Shown here: positions 22,521 through 33,211 of the stretch, piece after piece
Numbering within the stretch: the first letter of the stretch is position 1
Layout: each line of letters begins with the position of its first letter
NCBI RefSeq assembly: GCF_000276665.1
Contig: NW_004955465.1
Span: 1,717,573-1,781,572 of the forward strand
Direction: 5' to 3'
DNA from: Chinchilla lanigera
Taxonomy: Eukaryota > Chordata > Mammalia > Rodentia > Chinchillidae
Length of the DNA stretch: 64,000 bases
Position numbers and translations under genes: made by a program
Notes under the pieces: model-generated
Databases searched by the model: none
What the model saw: the letters and a program-made list of their open reading frames with translations, nothing else
Told to the model about the DNA's origin: nothing

Positions 22521-24335
22521 ATATGCTTGTCCAATTTTATTTTTGAAACAAAATTTTGTACTGGAGAAGAGAAGATGGAAGGAGACTTAATAACTGTCTC
22601 ACAGTATTTGATAGGTTGTGATATGGACAAGGGTTTAGCCTTGCTTGGCCTGGCCCTGGGAACAAAGCTTGATCAATATGTGGAAGGCACAGTGAGATAG
22701 TTACTGGGTTTTAAGGTATATTAACAAAAACATGGCATTGATATCTGTTACCCTAGCATTGTTTGTTTTTAAAGAAAATAAACCCATGAATAAAATCACC
22801 AGAATCTAGATTTGCCTATGTCAGTATCCTCCCATGCTTGATATTAATTATTGAATATTAAAGGTAAACAACATTTGCATGAGCAGGATAATTACTAAAT
22901 ATATAATATAGTCCCAGAGAGGTTTATAACACAATTTAACACTTAAGATTCTGAATTTTGCAAATGGTTTTTCATGTTTATAGGGGGTAGCCTAGTGATT
23001 CTTCAAGATGAACTTAAAAAGAAAGCCTCTACATTAGTAACTTAAGCCTTGTTGTTACAATCTTTACTTGCAATTAGCAGTCTGAATTAATCTAAATGTT
23101 CATTTGATCCTTTTTGGTTCTGCTGGGAGTTATCTGTATCTTTTGGGAAATAATAACAATTAAAATATGGTTTTCAATCATTTCACTACAGTTTTAAAAG
23201 AGCCATCACTATTCAAGATTTTATATTTTACATCATTTTATGCTTTCTTTTTTTCTTATTGCAATAGTATGGGGTTGAAAAAAAGTATTGTGGTGAATCT
23301 GAGATGCTGCACCATTATAGTAGCACAAAGCTAATCGATCATTTTCCTCTCTTAGAAACTTGAGTTTTATTGCCAGAGGCAAACCTTGTATTGCCCCTTT
23401 ATGTTATACAACTTCCTAAGTACAGTTTTCTATGATCTAAATACAGCCCCAGAGGAATATTGATTCACATTATGGTAAAGTAGCCTCGTAAAGCTGAATA
23501 TGGTTATTTGAAATGCAATGTGCCTGAAAAATCATTTTGGCTGCAAATTAGGTGCAGTCCTTCCAAATAGGTTTAGGACCAAGAAACTGACTTTTAGAAT
23601 GAAGTTTGGCGCATTATTGAACAGGGAGAACATTAATCATGTTTTCTGGTTCTTCTAGTCAGTCTAAAAGTATATGCCCACTGAAACAGAGAAACTTCTG
23701 GTTCAAGATAGGGCATGCGATGTGACCAAGCAGTCACTGGCCAGGGGATTTCATGTACACTTTATACTTGTTGACTCCAAGGACACATGGCCCTTTGTAC
23801 CGGCAGACATCAACCGAACCAGCCAGGGATGCCCACATAGAGCTCACGGAAACCACTTGAGGAAGACTTCTGTAGAAGCAATGCCATGTAAAATTTATCT
23901 TTGGAAATTACTGGCAAGATAGGCTAAGACAGCTCTAATTTTGGAAGGTATTTCAAGTATTAAGTCTTTTTCTCTAGTGGGCCAGTTTCCTCTATGATAT
24001 ATATACTTTTTTACCATGGATTATAATTCGTTGCACTTCTTTTGTTACACCGTCACTAAGGGGTGCTAATGTAGTACTCACATAGCAAGAGATCGGACAT
24101 ATTTAAGGTAGTATCATATAGCTGTCACTAGTCAAACTAGTTACAATCTATACACAAAAAATGGAATCAGATATGTGAATGTGAACAAAATATATGGTGA
24201 ATGTTTAAATTTTTAAAACTTATTACAGTAAAAGGCACAGGGCTATTAAGCATCCTCAAAATATTTCCCCTTGCTTCAAGCACACTTATCATTCTTGCAT
24301 TTTTTAAAGCATTTTTTGAAGTCTTCTTTCATGTC
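22521..24335. other. Mostly single-copy AT-rich stretch
   Basis: No confident transposon. 22900-23260 has a low-complexity-free, TAAT-rich character like the candidate element at 21440. An 82-codon ORF at 23674-23922 is unrecognised and unsupported by splice signals. Confidence 0.42.
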
Positions 24336-24618
24336 TTTACAAGGTGTGATTAAAACATATAGTGAATGCGATTGCCAAGGGCTATCTAATGGAAAGAGGG
24401 GATTGTAGGAACATTATTATGTATTCACTGTGGTGTATTCATCCACCTTATTCACTGAATCTGATACTGTGCAACTTCTGGCTCTTCCCCAAAGTCAAAA
24501 TGACAATGAAAGGTAAATGCTTTCAGTCAGTTGAGGACATCAAGGCAGCCACAAGAGCACGACAAAAGACACCTATGAAAGAGCACTTCCAGAACTGCTT
24601 CAAAAAAAGAGGAAGAAC

Positions 24619-24853
24619 AGCTGGGCATGGTGGCACATGCCTGTTATCCCAGCACTTGGGAGGCTGAGGCAGGAGGATCCTTGCGAGTTCGAGGCCAGTC
24701 TGGGCTACAAAGTGAGCTCAAGGTCAGCCTGAATTGCATAACGAGACCCTGTCTCAAAAAGACAAAAAACAGGGCTGGGGATTTAGCTCAGCGGCACAGT
24801 GCCTGCCTGGCAAGCACAACGTCATGAGTTCGATTCCTGGTAATGGGGGGAAG

Positions 24854-24917
<64 letters not shown>
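24619..24917 (+). mobile_element. B1 + ID composite SINE with long A tail
   Basis: A 7SL-derived B1-type monomer (24619 to about 24771) starts 'agctgggcatggtggcacat' and includes 'ccagcacttgggaggctgag'. It shows the B1-type internal duplication in the 'gaggccagtctgggctacaa' / 'aaggtcagcctgaattg' block. After a short A-rich linker comes a complete ID-like unit (24773-24853, 'ggctggggatttagctcagc'), then an A tail. The two parts share one tail, so they moved as one dimeric SINE, an arrangement known in some non-muroid rodents. It lies inside the mariner relic. Confidence 0.85.
24854..24917. repeat. Long pure poly(A) tract
   Basis: An uninterrupted run of 64 A at the SINE 3' end, followed by gaaaaagaagaag. 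Old SINE tails shrink and mutate, so a pure tail this long implies a young insertion, or an assembly estimate of a hard-to-read run. Confidence 0.95.
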
Positions 24918-24919
<2 letters not shown>

Positions 24920-25254
24920 AAAAGAAGAAGAGTGAGAATGCAGGGATAAGTGTGTTAAAAGTGGGAGGGAATATTTTGAGGAGAATTAATGGTAATGTGT
25001 CTTTTAGTGTAATAAACTAAAAAATTTTTTCCAACATACCTTGTGTGTGTGGGAATTTTTTATTTCCAGATACATATGTTTTTATGATTACCATCTATTA
25101 AATCCCCAGTTAGTCTTAAAATTTCTCTCTTAAGACAATAGTTATAAAATTAGAGCCAACATAACTAATGGTCTCATTGCCATTTCTAAAGAAAGAATGA
25201 AGGAGCAAAAGGTATATGGGAAACAGGATATTAAAAAGCAATTCTGAGCTGTAT

Positions 25255-25645
25255 ATTTGTTACAACTGGTGAACCTACATTGCCATATCATTGCCACCCA
25301 TAGTTTATATTAGGTTTAACTCTGGCATTGGGCATTCTATGGGTTTGGACAAATGTACTGTAACATGCATCTACCATTGTAGTGTCTTTCAGGGTAATTT
25401 CACTGCCCTAGAAATCCTGTGTTCCACCTATGCTTCCTTCCTTCCCACCACCTCCTGGCAACCACTGATCTTTTCACAGCCTTTATAACTTTGCCTTTTC
25501 TGGAATGTCACAGTTGGAGTCATACCATATATAGCCTATTCCAATGGATTCTTTCACTCAGTAATCTGCATTTACCTTCCCTCTATGTCTTTTCATGTAC
25601 CACTCTAGGGGAGGATGCTCATGAGGGAAGCTGTGTGTATTGATT
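25255..25645 (-). mobile_element. Old L1 3' fragment, antisense
   Basis: 'gtaatttcactgccctagaa', 'cacctcctggcaaccactga' and 'tctttcactcagtaatctgc' plus 'tatgtcttttcatgtac' are the classic antisense L1M 3' words, in the right order. Degraded, with no coding capacity. Confidence 0.72.
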
Positions 25646-25684
25646 AGTGATATTATGGGGTATGATTTCTTCTCAATTTTCCAG

Positions 25685-25842
25685 TGAAGATACAACTGAT
25701 CTTAAAAAATAAAGTCATTTTAGAAACAGAATTCAGAAAAAGAGATGACTCTGAGGGTGCTGTGACCAAATTGGCAGAGTCTGATGTGACAGCCATTGAC
25801 ATTATCCCAGTGATAGACCTTGCTAATAGTTCTTCTTCTCCA
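25685..25842 (+). other. Candidate internal exon, product unrecognised
   Basis: A 158-bp open segment is preceded by a strong acceptor (pyrimidine tract 'tttcttctcaattttccag' ending at 25684) and followed by CAG|GTAACT at 25843. Read in the frame that stays open through it, the peptide starts KIQLILKNKVILETEF, passes through an acidic-basic RKRDDSEG stretch and ends IDLANSSSSP. Phase is 1 on both sides, so it could be skipped without a frame change. I recognise no domain. Open runs of this size are common in the window, so chance is quite possible. The donor side is also pyrimidine-rich before the AG, so it could act as a second acceptor. Confidence 0.22.
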
Positions 25843-26513
25843 GGTAACTTTGAGATTAAAATTTGGCTTTTCCTAGAAATTATCTCTCAGGGAGAGAACT
25901 CATGACCATCTTCTAGCTTTGAAGTACTATTTCACAAGTATCACTTCAGATATTAACTGAGGACCCACCTATTGTGTCCCATGTTTCAGGTTAGGAGGTT
26001 CATGGTTTATCTACATTTTGAAAGTGAATATTGACCTCACTGTATGGATAGAGCAAGGATGGGTGGAACAAGGAGGAAGATTAAGTAAGCGTATCAGGAA
26101 AGTGGAAACAGTTTAGATCAGAGATTATGAGGGTCTCTGTATGTGAAAGCCAGAGGGGCTAAAAAGAGGCTGAGATTGGAAGGATTTAAGAAGACAAGTA
26201 GGAGGGCTTGATCACAATTGAAATCTGTATGAAAGGAGGTTTCAAGAAAGATTACTATATTTCTGCTGTGAGTTTGATATTAGCCAGACTTAGGAATACT
26301 GCTCATGTTTGAATATTTTGGGGAAAAGCTAATTAAAAAAAAGGCTGAGGCCCCAAATTAAGCCAAAATGGCTTTTCCAAGGTTGTTCTATCTTGCTATT
26401 TTATCTAAGTGCTGAGTTCCTTGGGAGGAAACTGGTATCTTTGAAACTGGAATATCTATATAGAAATATAAGACAATAACAATAACTTCTAGTTTTCATA
26501 GAAGTCTCATATA

Positions 26514-26790
26514 ACCAGCCAAGGATAGTGGCACATGCCTGTAATACCAGCACTCTGGGAGGCTGAGGCAGGAGGATGACAAGTTTCGGCCCAGCCTGGG
26601 CATTTTAGAGACTTAGGAAAACCTTGTTTCAAAATAAACAAACAAACTAACTAAAATATTCAGGGGATATAGTTGGTGTGGAAGTTCTGGAGTGCATCTT
26701 CCTGTTAATTTTGCAGTGGAGCTAAAACGGATCTTCAATAATAAATACCCAGTGCTGCACCAAACCAAACCAAAACAACACAAAACCAAA
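26514..26790 (+). mobile_element. Old B1-type SINE with ID-like 3' part
   Basis: 'agtggcacatgcctgtaata' and 'ggaggctgaggcaggaggat' form a B1-type monomer, ending in an (AAAC) linker near 26636-26655. The following 'ggggatatagttggtgtgg' up to 'aatacccagtgctgcacc' looks like a diverged ID-like unit with extra sequence inside, then an (AACC) tail. So this is an older relative of the 24619 composite. Confidence 0.58.
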
Positions 26791-27299
26791 CCAAAAACAA
26801 AAGTTTCACACAATGAAGAACACAAGATAAAATAACAGTTTCAAAAATTGAATTATTATATCCAAGCGAAATAGTTTCAAAGATGAAGTTATAATTTTCA
26901 AATTTCCCTCACTCTTACCTAACCTCCATCTGCTTCTCTGGAGCAATAACACATTTGAGCTGATTAGGTTTGATTAACTTTCATTTTATAAAACTGTATT
27001 TTTCCTGATACATTAGTTATGTGAAGTACTAAGAGATCTCTCAGTCGAACAACCAAAGATAATTTTGTGATATTATAGAAAAGGGAAATGAGTCAATAGC
27101 TGCAAAGATTTTCATAAGGGAAGAAGTACCAACTATAGAATCTCATTACTTTTTCTATTAAAGCACCATTTTATTTAGTGGCTATGTTAGGAACTTGAAA
27201 GAGGAAGAAGCAAAACAGTACACTAACATGGTTACAACCTCTAGCACTGGTCATCTACACCTTTATTGGTGGAGATGAAGTTCTTCCCTTGCCAGGAAC

Positions 27300-27335
27300 A
27301 CTTTCCCTTTCTATGTGTTTCAGGTGAGTCTGTCC
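27300..27335 (+). promoter_or_regulatory. Recursive-splice-like site (acceptor joined to donor)
   Basis: The pyrimidine-rich 'ctttccctttctatgtgttt' runs straight into CAG|GTGAGT (27321-27329), so a good 3' splice site is directly followed by a near-consensus 5' splice site. That is the zero-length-exon motif of recursive splicing in long vertebrate introns. It is only meaningful if a + strand intron covers the window, which cannot be shown here. Confidence 0.25.
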
Positions 27336-28715
27336 CTCCCTCTCATTGTAGTGGTGGAGCCAAGTGTCAATCAGAAAATCTTATTTCCCTAAACATAGTG
27401 ATTGGGCCAGAGTGGGCACATGACCTAAGCAAGGGCCAGAGTTTTCTCGGGGATAGAAAACCTCACTAAGAGAAGGCTTCCCTCTCAGAGATAATGAGCT
27501 GTTCACCTTGGGCCTAGGAATTGTCAGGGCCACGTCCCCTCTGTGTAGAGGAAACTTTGCAGAGAATGAAGGTGCCGGAACTGAGAGGTGGAGACACCCA
27601 CGGAGAGTGGGATGACGTCATTTCTGGGGATGCAGTTCATCCTTGACTGCGCCTACTCTCCTGTTCCTGCCCCTCCCCCTTCTCCTGTCCTGCTTGCCCC
27701 AACTCACTCTCTCTCCTCTCCACCTCCTTCCTTCCTTCTACTAAAGTGAAGTTTGGATTTTAATAGAAAAAATATACTAATTCTATACCCTGCATTCAAT
27801 AGGGCTTTTTAGCTCTTAATGCCGAAAATGTACAGATTATCCAAGGAAGAAAATATTTTAGTTTATCAAGATGGTTTTTCACTTAATGATCTGAAAGCAT
27901 TTTGAAACATGAAGGCTTTGGGCAGGGAGCATTTGACCTCGAACCCTTCTGTGACCTGTAGAAAGGACATGTAGAAAGATGGAAACAGAGATTAGTGTAT
28001 TTTAAATCAAGTATCAGTTCTGCAATGCTGATGTCCCTCCCTCTTTCCCAAACTGCAGTCATCCAGTTGAGTTGTCCTAAGCATAAAAAATAACATTTTA
28101 AAGTCATCAACTGAATGGCTAAAACCAAAGCTGTCAACAGATGAACTTTCAGGGAATTAATTTATACTGAGAACACTATTCTGTCTCCTATGAATATATG
28201 GACGATGCAGAGACACAAAACCTGTCTTATTTAGTCTATTAGCAAAACAGAAGAGCAGGAAAAGAATGAGAGAAAGACAACTTGCAAACGACTTGCATAG
28301 ACAACCCTGCCACCTCGGTTCCAGAATTTAAAAATTAGAAAGAATGTTACAAGTAATTTATTCAGACCCTTTCACGTATGTGTCAGGATATTGTCATATA
28401 TATTTCCGCAGGAACTTGATTGATGGGATTTTGTCAGATAGGACTGTTCTAAACCCCTATTGTTGAAACACTATTGTAACGGGATGACAGATACCTGCAA
28501 ACTCCAACTGATACTTTTAGGAAATGGTTTGCTGTACTCATTCATAACCATTTTATGAAATTGTCACGTGCTCCTCCTTTCCCACACCATCAGAGAATCT
28601 TGTCTTTTTTGGTCCCTTCTTCTCAAATTACATGATTCCAAGTCATCCTTGTCATCTCTTCTCTGGATGTGTAGTCAGGTCCTGTCCCTTCTCAGCTTGG
28701 GTTAGTGACCCTTGT
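27336..28715. other. Mostly unassigned
   Basis: 27340-27640 contains 'tgattgggccagagtgggca' followed by 'catgacctaagcaagggcca', the wording of an old dispersed mammalian repeat I cannot name with confidence. A pyrimidine-rich patch spans 27650-27740. The rest is unassigned. Confidence 0.35.
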
Positions 28716-28717
28716 CC

Positions 28718-28852
28718 TACCAGTCATAAACCAAGGTCACTCTGTCTCCTCCACTAGACTGGGAGAGAATTGAAGTAGTGATTATATTGGCTTTGGTTCT
28801 GGTCCCAAAAGAATAGTATGGCTCCTGGCCCATAGGTAGCAGTTTATACACT
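28718..28852 (+). mobile_element. Possible L2 3'-end fragment
   Basis: 'ctccactagactgggagaga' and 'tggctcctggcccataggta' match the spacing of the L2 3' end ('tagactgtgagct...cctggcacatagta'). Weak. Confidence 0.35.
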
Positions 28853-29099
28853 TTGGCTTTAAATGAGTACAGTATCTACCTGCTGATTAGACATGTGGTA
28901 TGGGAGGCAGGCAGGCTCTAGGATTAGCGCCAAAGGTCTTACTTCAAAGATATTAAATTTCACACCAAGTTGAAAGATAGGAACATACATCCAACTCAAA
29001 GTCACCTTGAACATATGCTTCAGTGATTGTTTACACCCAAATATTTGCCTTACTATGTTGACACAGGTCCCGCTAAACACGCAGAAAACTTGTCTCCCT

Positions 29100-29205
29100 T
29101 TGTATCAGGCTCTCTGGGGGTGGGCACCAGGCACCAGAATTTTTCAGAAGTTCCCAGGTAATTTTAACATTGAACCAATGGATTAAAAACACTGAATTAG
29201 CTTGT
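29100..29205 (+). mobile_element. MER5-like hAT MITE
   Basis: 'caggctctctgggggtgggc' followed by 'ttcccaggtaattttaacat' is the recognised half of a MER5-type non-autonomous hAT transposon. Truncated. Confidence 0.58.
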
Positions 29206-30610
29206 GGGTGGGAGGCTCCCTATTATCCACTTGAATTTCCTGCTATTTCTCTTGAAGCAGTTGGGACACTGGTCTAATAACTAGCATTAGTAGCAAGTGT
29301 CTGGCAGGCAGTCTAGATAAAGCATTTAGACAGAATTGCTTGGCCCCTTTTGTACATAAAGAAGTTGAGGCCTCATGGGTTTGAAGCAGGGACAGGATGT
29401 GGACACGTCTCTCAGATGCCTGTCTCTGCTCTTTATCCACACTATATGTTAGGCTCGTTCGGTGGAATTGTACTTATGCTCCACTGAGACCTGGTCAGTG
29501 GCCTTGGTGTCATATAACTGGTTCATCTTGTAGGTAATGAGTCATTTATCCTCCCCCAGGTCAAAGAAGTGACAGGAAAATGGAAATGGAAAGGTTTAAT
29601 GTTCCACATGATTCTCAATCCAGGTGAACCACTACACAGTAATGAGTGGTTTCTATAAAAGAAGCTAGTTAAAAAACAAAACACCAAATAAAATCCCAGC
29701 TATTGCTTTTATAGTTCATTTGAGAATTTGTTTCTATGTCTTAGTGATTTAATAAACATAAATGAAATGCCTTTGTTCTAGCTGCTATAGTATATGTATG
29801 ATGAAGCTATGAAAAAATAGTTTGATAATCCCCTGAATCTTAAAATGGATATGTATATTCTGTTAAAATGATAAGCAAAGTCTTCATATAAAGACACATC
29901 TTCAAAAGTTAAAAACAGGAATTTGTTTTCAAAGTTTTAAGGCTTTCACCTCTTTAAAAACTGTTAAATCATGAAACATCGTATTAGCAGAAAATGAGAA
30001 GAAACCCCCAAATCCGTAGATATTGCAAGTGAGTTCTTGACCCATGCAGAATAGTTCAGAAATGTTAATAGGCTGAACTCTCCCTGCATTTACCTCAGGC
30101 TTTATTCATATTTTAAAGCTCAGCTGGTGGGAAAATGTAATGCTGGCCAAGGATTTAAGAACTATTTTGTTTTACATGACCTCGAGAGCCTGGCCATATT
30201 TCTTGTCCTTCGTAAAAGAATGAAAATCCCATTTGACTTTTGTTTCATAACAGTTATGTACCGAGTTGCTAGGGAGATGACTGCAACCCTTGCCGGGCGA
30301 AGGAGGAGGAGTTAAGAAGAAGCCAGCGGGGGGAGGGCTTGGGAAACTACACTGTGCAGTTGTTCTTACGTAGGAAGGAGATGCTAGAATCAAGTCTGGT
30401 GGAATCTAGTCCTGGTGCCCTTGTAAGGAAGAGGACTTTGTTTATCTTCGTGTTTAATCTTGGCAAGAGGTGACCTTTGACCAGGCTGACCATCTGGTGG
30501 GTACATTTGTAACAATGCTATATAAGGATGATATTTGTGATGAGAACAGCTACTTGGCTTCTGCTTCAGGGCATGCTTCCCTTATCAGAAAGTCTGCCCT
30601 TCAGCAGGTG
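29206..30610. other. Stretch without recognised features
   Basis: No supported gene, and no confident repeat apart from scattered A-rich runs. Confidence 0.42.
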
Positions 30611-30616
30611 GTTTCT

Positions 30617-30955
30617 CTGGCTAAGTGCTTACCTTGGTCTAAGTGCTTTTCGTTTTTTTTTGGTTTTTCTCCGGTACCGGGAACCGAACTCACGACCTTG
30701 CGCTTGCCAGGCAGGCGCTTTGCCGCTGAGATAAATCCCCAGCCCTCTAAGTGCTTTTCTTACCCTTGCTCATTTCATCCTCAGAAGAACCCTTTACGGT
30801 ATCTTCACAGTGTAAATAAAGAAACTGAGCCATAGATGGCGAAGTGGGGTGACCAAGTCTCCTAGATAGTATGTCAGGGAGCTGGGGTTTGGGTGTAGAT
30901 GTTCAGGCTCCAGGGCTCTCGTCCTTCACCATCCTATTCTGTCACCTCCCAGGTA
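30617..30955 (-). mobile_element. MIR SINE, antisense, split by an ID element
   Basis: 'ctggctaagtgcttaccttg' at the left and 'gctcatttcatcctcagaag', 'aataaagaaactgagccata' and 'agctggggtttgggtgtaga' at the right form one reversed MIR. The ID SINE at 30639-30759 interrupts it, so the MIR is the older element. Confidence 0.62.
30639..30759 (-). mobile_element. ID-like SINE with 14-bp TSD
   Basis: The body is 30653-30745, reading in antisense 'ctccggtaccgggaaccgaa' then 'gcttgccaggcaggcgcttt'. The perfect 14-bp duplication tctaagtgcttttc lies at 30639-30652 and 30746-30759. It matches the family consensus closely, so it is young. Inserted in a MIR. Confidence 0.93.
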
Positions 30956-30959
30956 GACA

Positions 30960-31795
30960 TCTGCTTCCCTCCATCCACAACTCCTCATCCCCTGCCCTTC
31001 GCATTTGGAAGTTGGAGCAGCCACCAGTGATATTCAGAGTTTACAGGGAAGGTAGCTGCAGGGACCTGCTGGGTCTAGATGATGGCCTTGCTGTCTTTGG
31101 GGACTGGGGACTCTGGGGATGGTAGTGATGGGAAGAGAGGAGGTTTGGGCTGTGGTCACTGCGTGGGGAACCCACATGGCACCCTGAGGTATACACATTC
31201 TCAGCTGAGAGCCTGGAAGGAATGCCAGGAAGAGAAAGTCGAGGCGTGCAGCCCAAGTGGGGGAAAGATGTGGAGCAAAATCCCAACACAGAGGCAATGG
31301 GGATGCTGTTGTGGTGGTGGGGATGGAGATGACCTGTGGTCAGCAGAGAGACTCCAGGGAAAGAGGTCATTGAACGGAAGTGAGCTGAAGAGTGAGAGGC
31401 CAGCGGCTGGAGGAGGGTTGCTGGGGACACTGGCACTAGTTGGGTTTCTTGGCCTTAGCTCTGTTGGTGCCAAGGTACTGCCATTTCTGCCCTGTGCATG
31501 GCTGTCTGAGATGGAGGCTGCTGTCAGCACCCCTGCCTCTCTCCACTGGACCTCAGCAGAATTCTCCCCTCCTCCTTGTCAGTTATGACGGCTAAATGGT
31601 CTCCAGACATCCACCAGTATCCCCTGGAGGGACAAATGTCCTCCCCTTCAACCCATTTGTTAAGAAATTCGGTTTAAGCATAAACACTCAAGTCCAGTTT
31701 TCAAGATTCGTGGTGGCTTTCTGGTCTCCCTTAGGCTGTGTGACAAGAGGGTGACATGAACACTCTTGATGTTTCCTTTTTTCTTCTCTTCCTTC
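30960..31795. other. GC-richer stretch with long chance ORFs
   Basis: Overlapping ORFs of 169 (+), 131 (-) and 109 (-) codons occupy the same DNA at 31041-31588. Their coincidence on both strands points to low stop density from G-rich composition rather than coding. No domain is recognised and there is no exon-like boundary pair. Confidence 0.4.
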
Positions 31796-31799
31796 CTCT

Positions 31800-31958
31800 G
31801 TATTAGCACCCCTTCCAGCCCCCAGTACTGAGGGTTGACCCTAAGTCCCTGGCTAAATCTCTACATTGTCCAGACCGGGCTCAAACTTGCAACCCTCCTC
31901 TTCAGCCTCGGGTGTTGAGGATTATGGGCAGGCAGCATCACGCTTGGCTTGAACAACT
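31800..31958 (-). mobile_element. Old B1/ID composite SINE, antisense
   Basis: 'cagcccccagtactgagggt' at the left is an inverted ID 3' end, and 'ttcagcctcgggtgttgagg' followed by 'attatgggcaggcagcat' is an inverted B1 start. The order fits an antisense B1+ID composite, much diverged. Confidence 0.45.
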
Positions 31959-32185
31959 CAGAGCTGTGTTTTGAGCAGGGTGACAAAAGAAGCCCATCAT
32001 TCTTGGACTCCTCAAACTTCTCCACATACAGCGAAGGCCAAGAAGCAGTGACCTATGCTGAAAGTGGCTGTCTTACTGTTTTGGGTATGATGTGGCAATA
32101 GTCCTGCAAAATTACTCTTACAAGTAAAATAGAGTCCTTAGCCAGCAGCCCAAGTTTCCATGGCCTGGCTCAATTCCTGAACCAG

Positions 32186-32262
32186 CTTTTGTTTTTGCAG
32201 TGCTGGGAATCAAACCCAGGGCCTGGAGCATGTTAAGCACACACTCTACCTTCTGGTTGTCA
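32186..32262 (-). mobile_element. Older ID-type SINE fragment, antisense
   Basis: 'gcagtgctgggaatcaaacc' then 'cagggcctggagcatgttaa' and 'gcacacactctacc' are the inverted box B and middle of an older ID subfamily. Confidence 0.52.
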
Positions 32263-33205
32263 TCTTTATCTACATGTTTCTGAATGTCCCTTTGTAAAAC
32301 AAGAGGAAAACAATTTAAAATGGAAGATAAAAGTGGTCTGAAAAATACAAGAAAGCCAAAGCAAAACAAGGTTAAACATAAATGAAATTTCAAATTAAAA
32401 ACACACATATCAGTAGTGATTCATGAAGTGAGGGTAAAAACAAAACAGTAATTCCTATAAAAGAGTCAACATTGAACCTGGACCTTAACAGAGAAATTAA
32501 TATGGTGTTAAAATAATGAAAGATAATGCAAGTGGAAAAATAATTGAAGAACTCTAGAAATCTGGAGTATGAAAACTGCTCAGCCACAAGATGAAAAGGA
32601 GCAGAGGGAAGGTGAAAGTGACAATAGATCACATGATACATCTAGAGTAGGAGAAAATGAAGTCAAAGAAAGTAGTGGAAAAAACAGGAAACAACAGGAT
32701 GTGGAGAAGGGGTTAAGGCAAGTGAAACAGGACAGGAGAGAACATTTTCAACCTTGAGCCATCCGAGAGACCAGTACACTTTCAGAGGAAAAGTCGGGTG
32801 GATAGAAAAGGTATAGCAGGATGGCCCTGGGAGACCAGAGGCTGCTGCAGCAGGTCTGGCAGAGAGAGACTTGTCGGGGAAATATTTGCTTAGTATTTGC
32901 TAAATCTGGAGATCAAGGCTTCAGAGAGGGTCTCTGCTCAGCAAGGCTGTGTCCTGACTGACCTGCTTTTCTGGATGCCAGGACAGAGGCCATCAATACT
33001 GGAAGGGGGTGGGCCGTGTCCCACTGGGTGACCACTTGTGGGGCCCCTGGTAGCCCATCTATCTCGGCATGAAGGACTTAGAGCATATACATAGAACATA
33101 CGTGGAGTGAAGCTGACGGGCCCCTGGTCAATCCTGTCACGTGTTTTCTTCCCCGGAATTTCAACTCCTCTATTCATGCTCATCTGACTTGATCTGAGGA
33201 TAGAA
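32263..33205. other. Stretch without recognised features
   Basis: A-rich sequence at 32280-32700, no supported ORF, no clear repeat. Confidence 0.42.
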
Positions 33206-33211
33206 GTCTGA

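Larger units (their letters stand above)
24340..25050 (+). pseudogene. Mariner-family transposase relic, split by a SINE
   Basis: In the 24362-24667 frame the translation includes HPPYSLNL...LCNFWLFPKVK, then FQSVEDIKAA and EHFQNCFKK. This corresponds to the C-terminal part of Tc1/mariner transposases, where the usual motif is YSPDL.PCD.FLFP followed by the 'SVEDI..A' helix. The third catalytic aspartate (SPD) is replaced by N, so it is inactive. A B1+ID SINE interrupts it at about 24612-24935. After the SINE the frame resumes at 24951 as C-V-K-S-G-R-E-Y-F-E and stops at 24987-24989, the usual mariner C-terminus. The N-terminal part and the first two catalytic residues are absent. 'aaggtgtgattaaaa' near 24341 may be the 5' terminal repeat, implying an internally deleted copy. 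Confidence 0.7.

Noticed and set aside
24734..24949. Poly-lysine ORF
   Set aside because: Translation of the poly(A) tail of the composite SINE.
31041..31588. Overlapping ORFs of 169, 131 and 109 codons
   Set aside because: Open on both strands at once, no domain, and G-rich composition reduces stops by chance.
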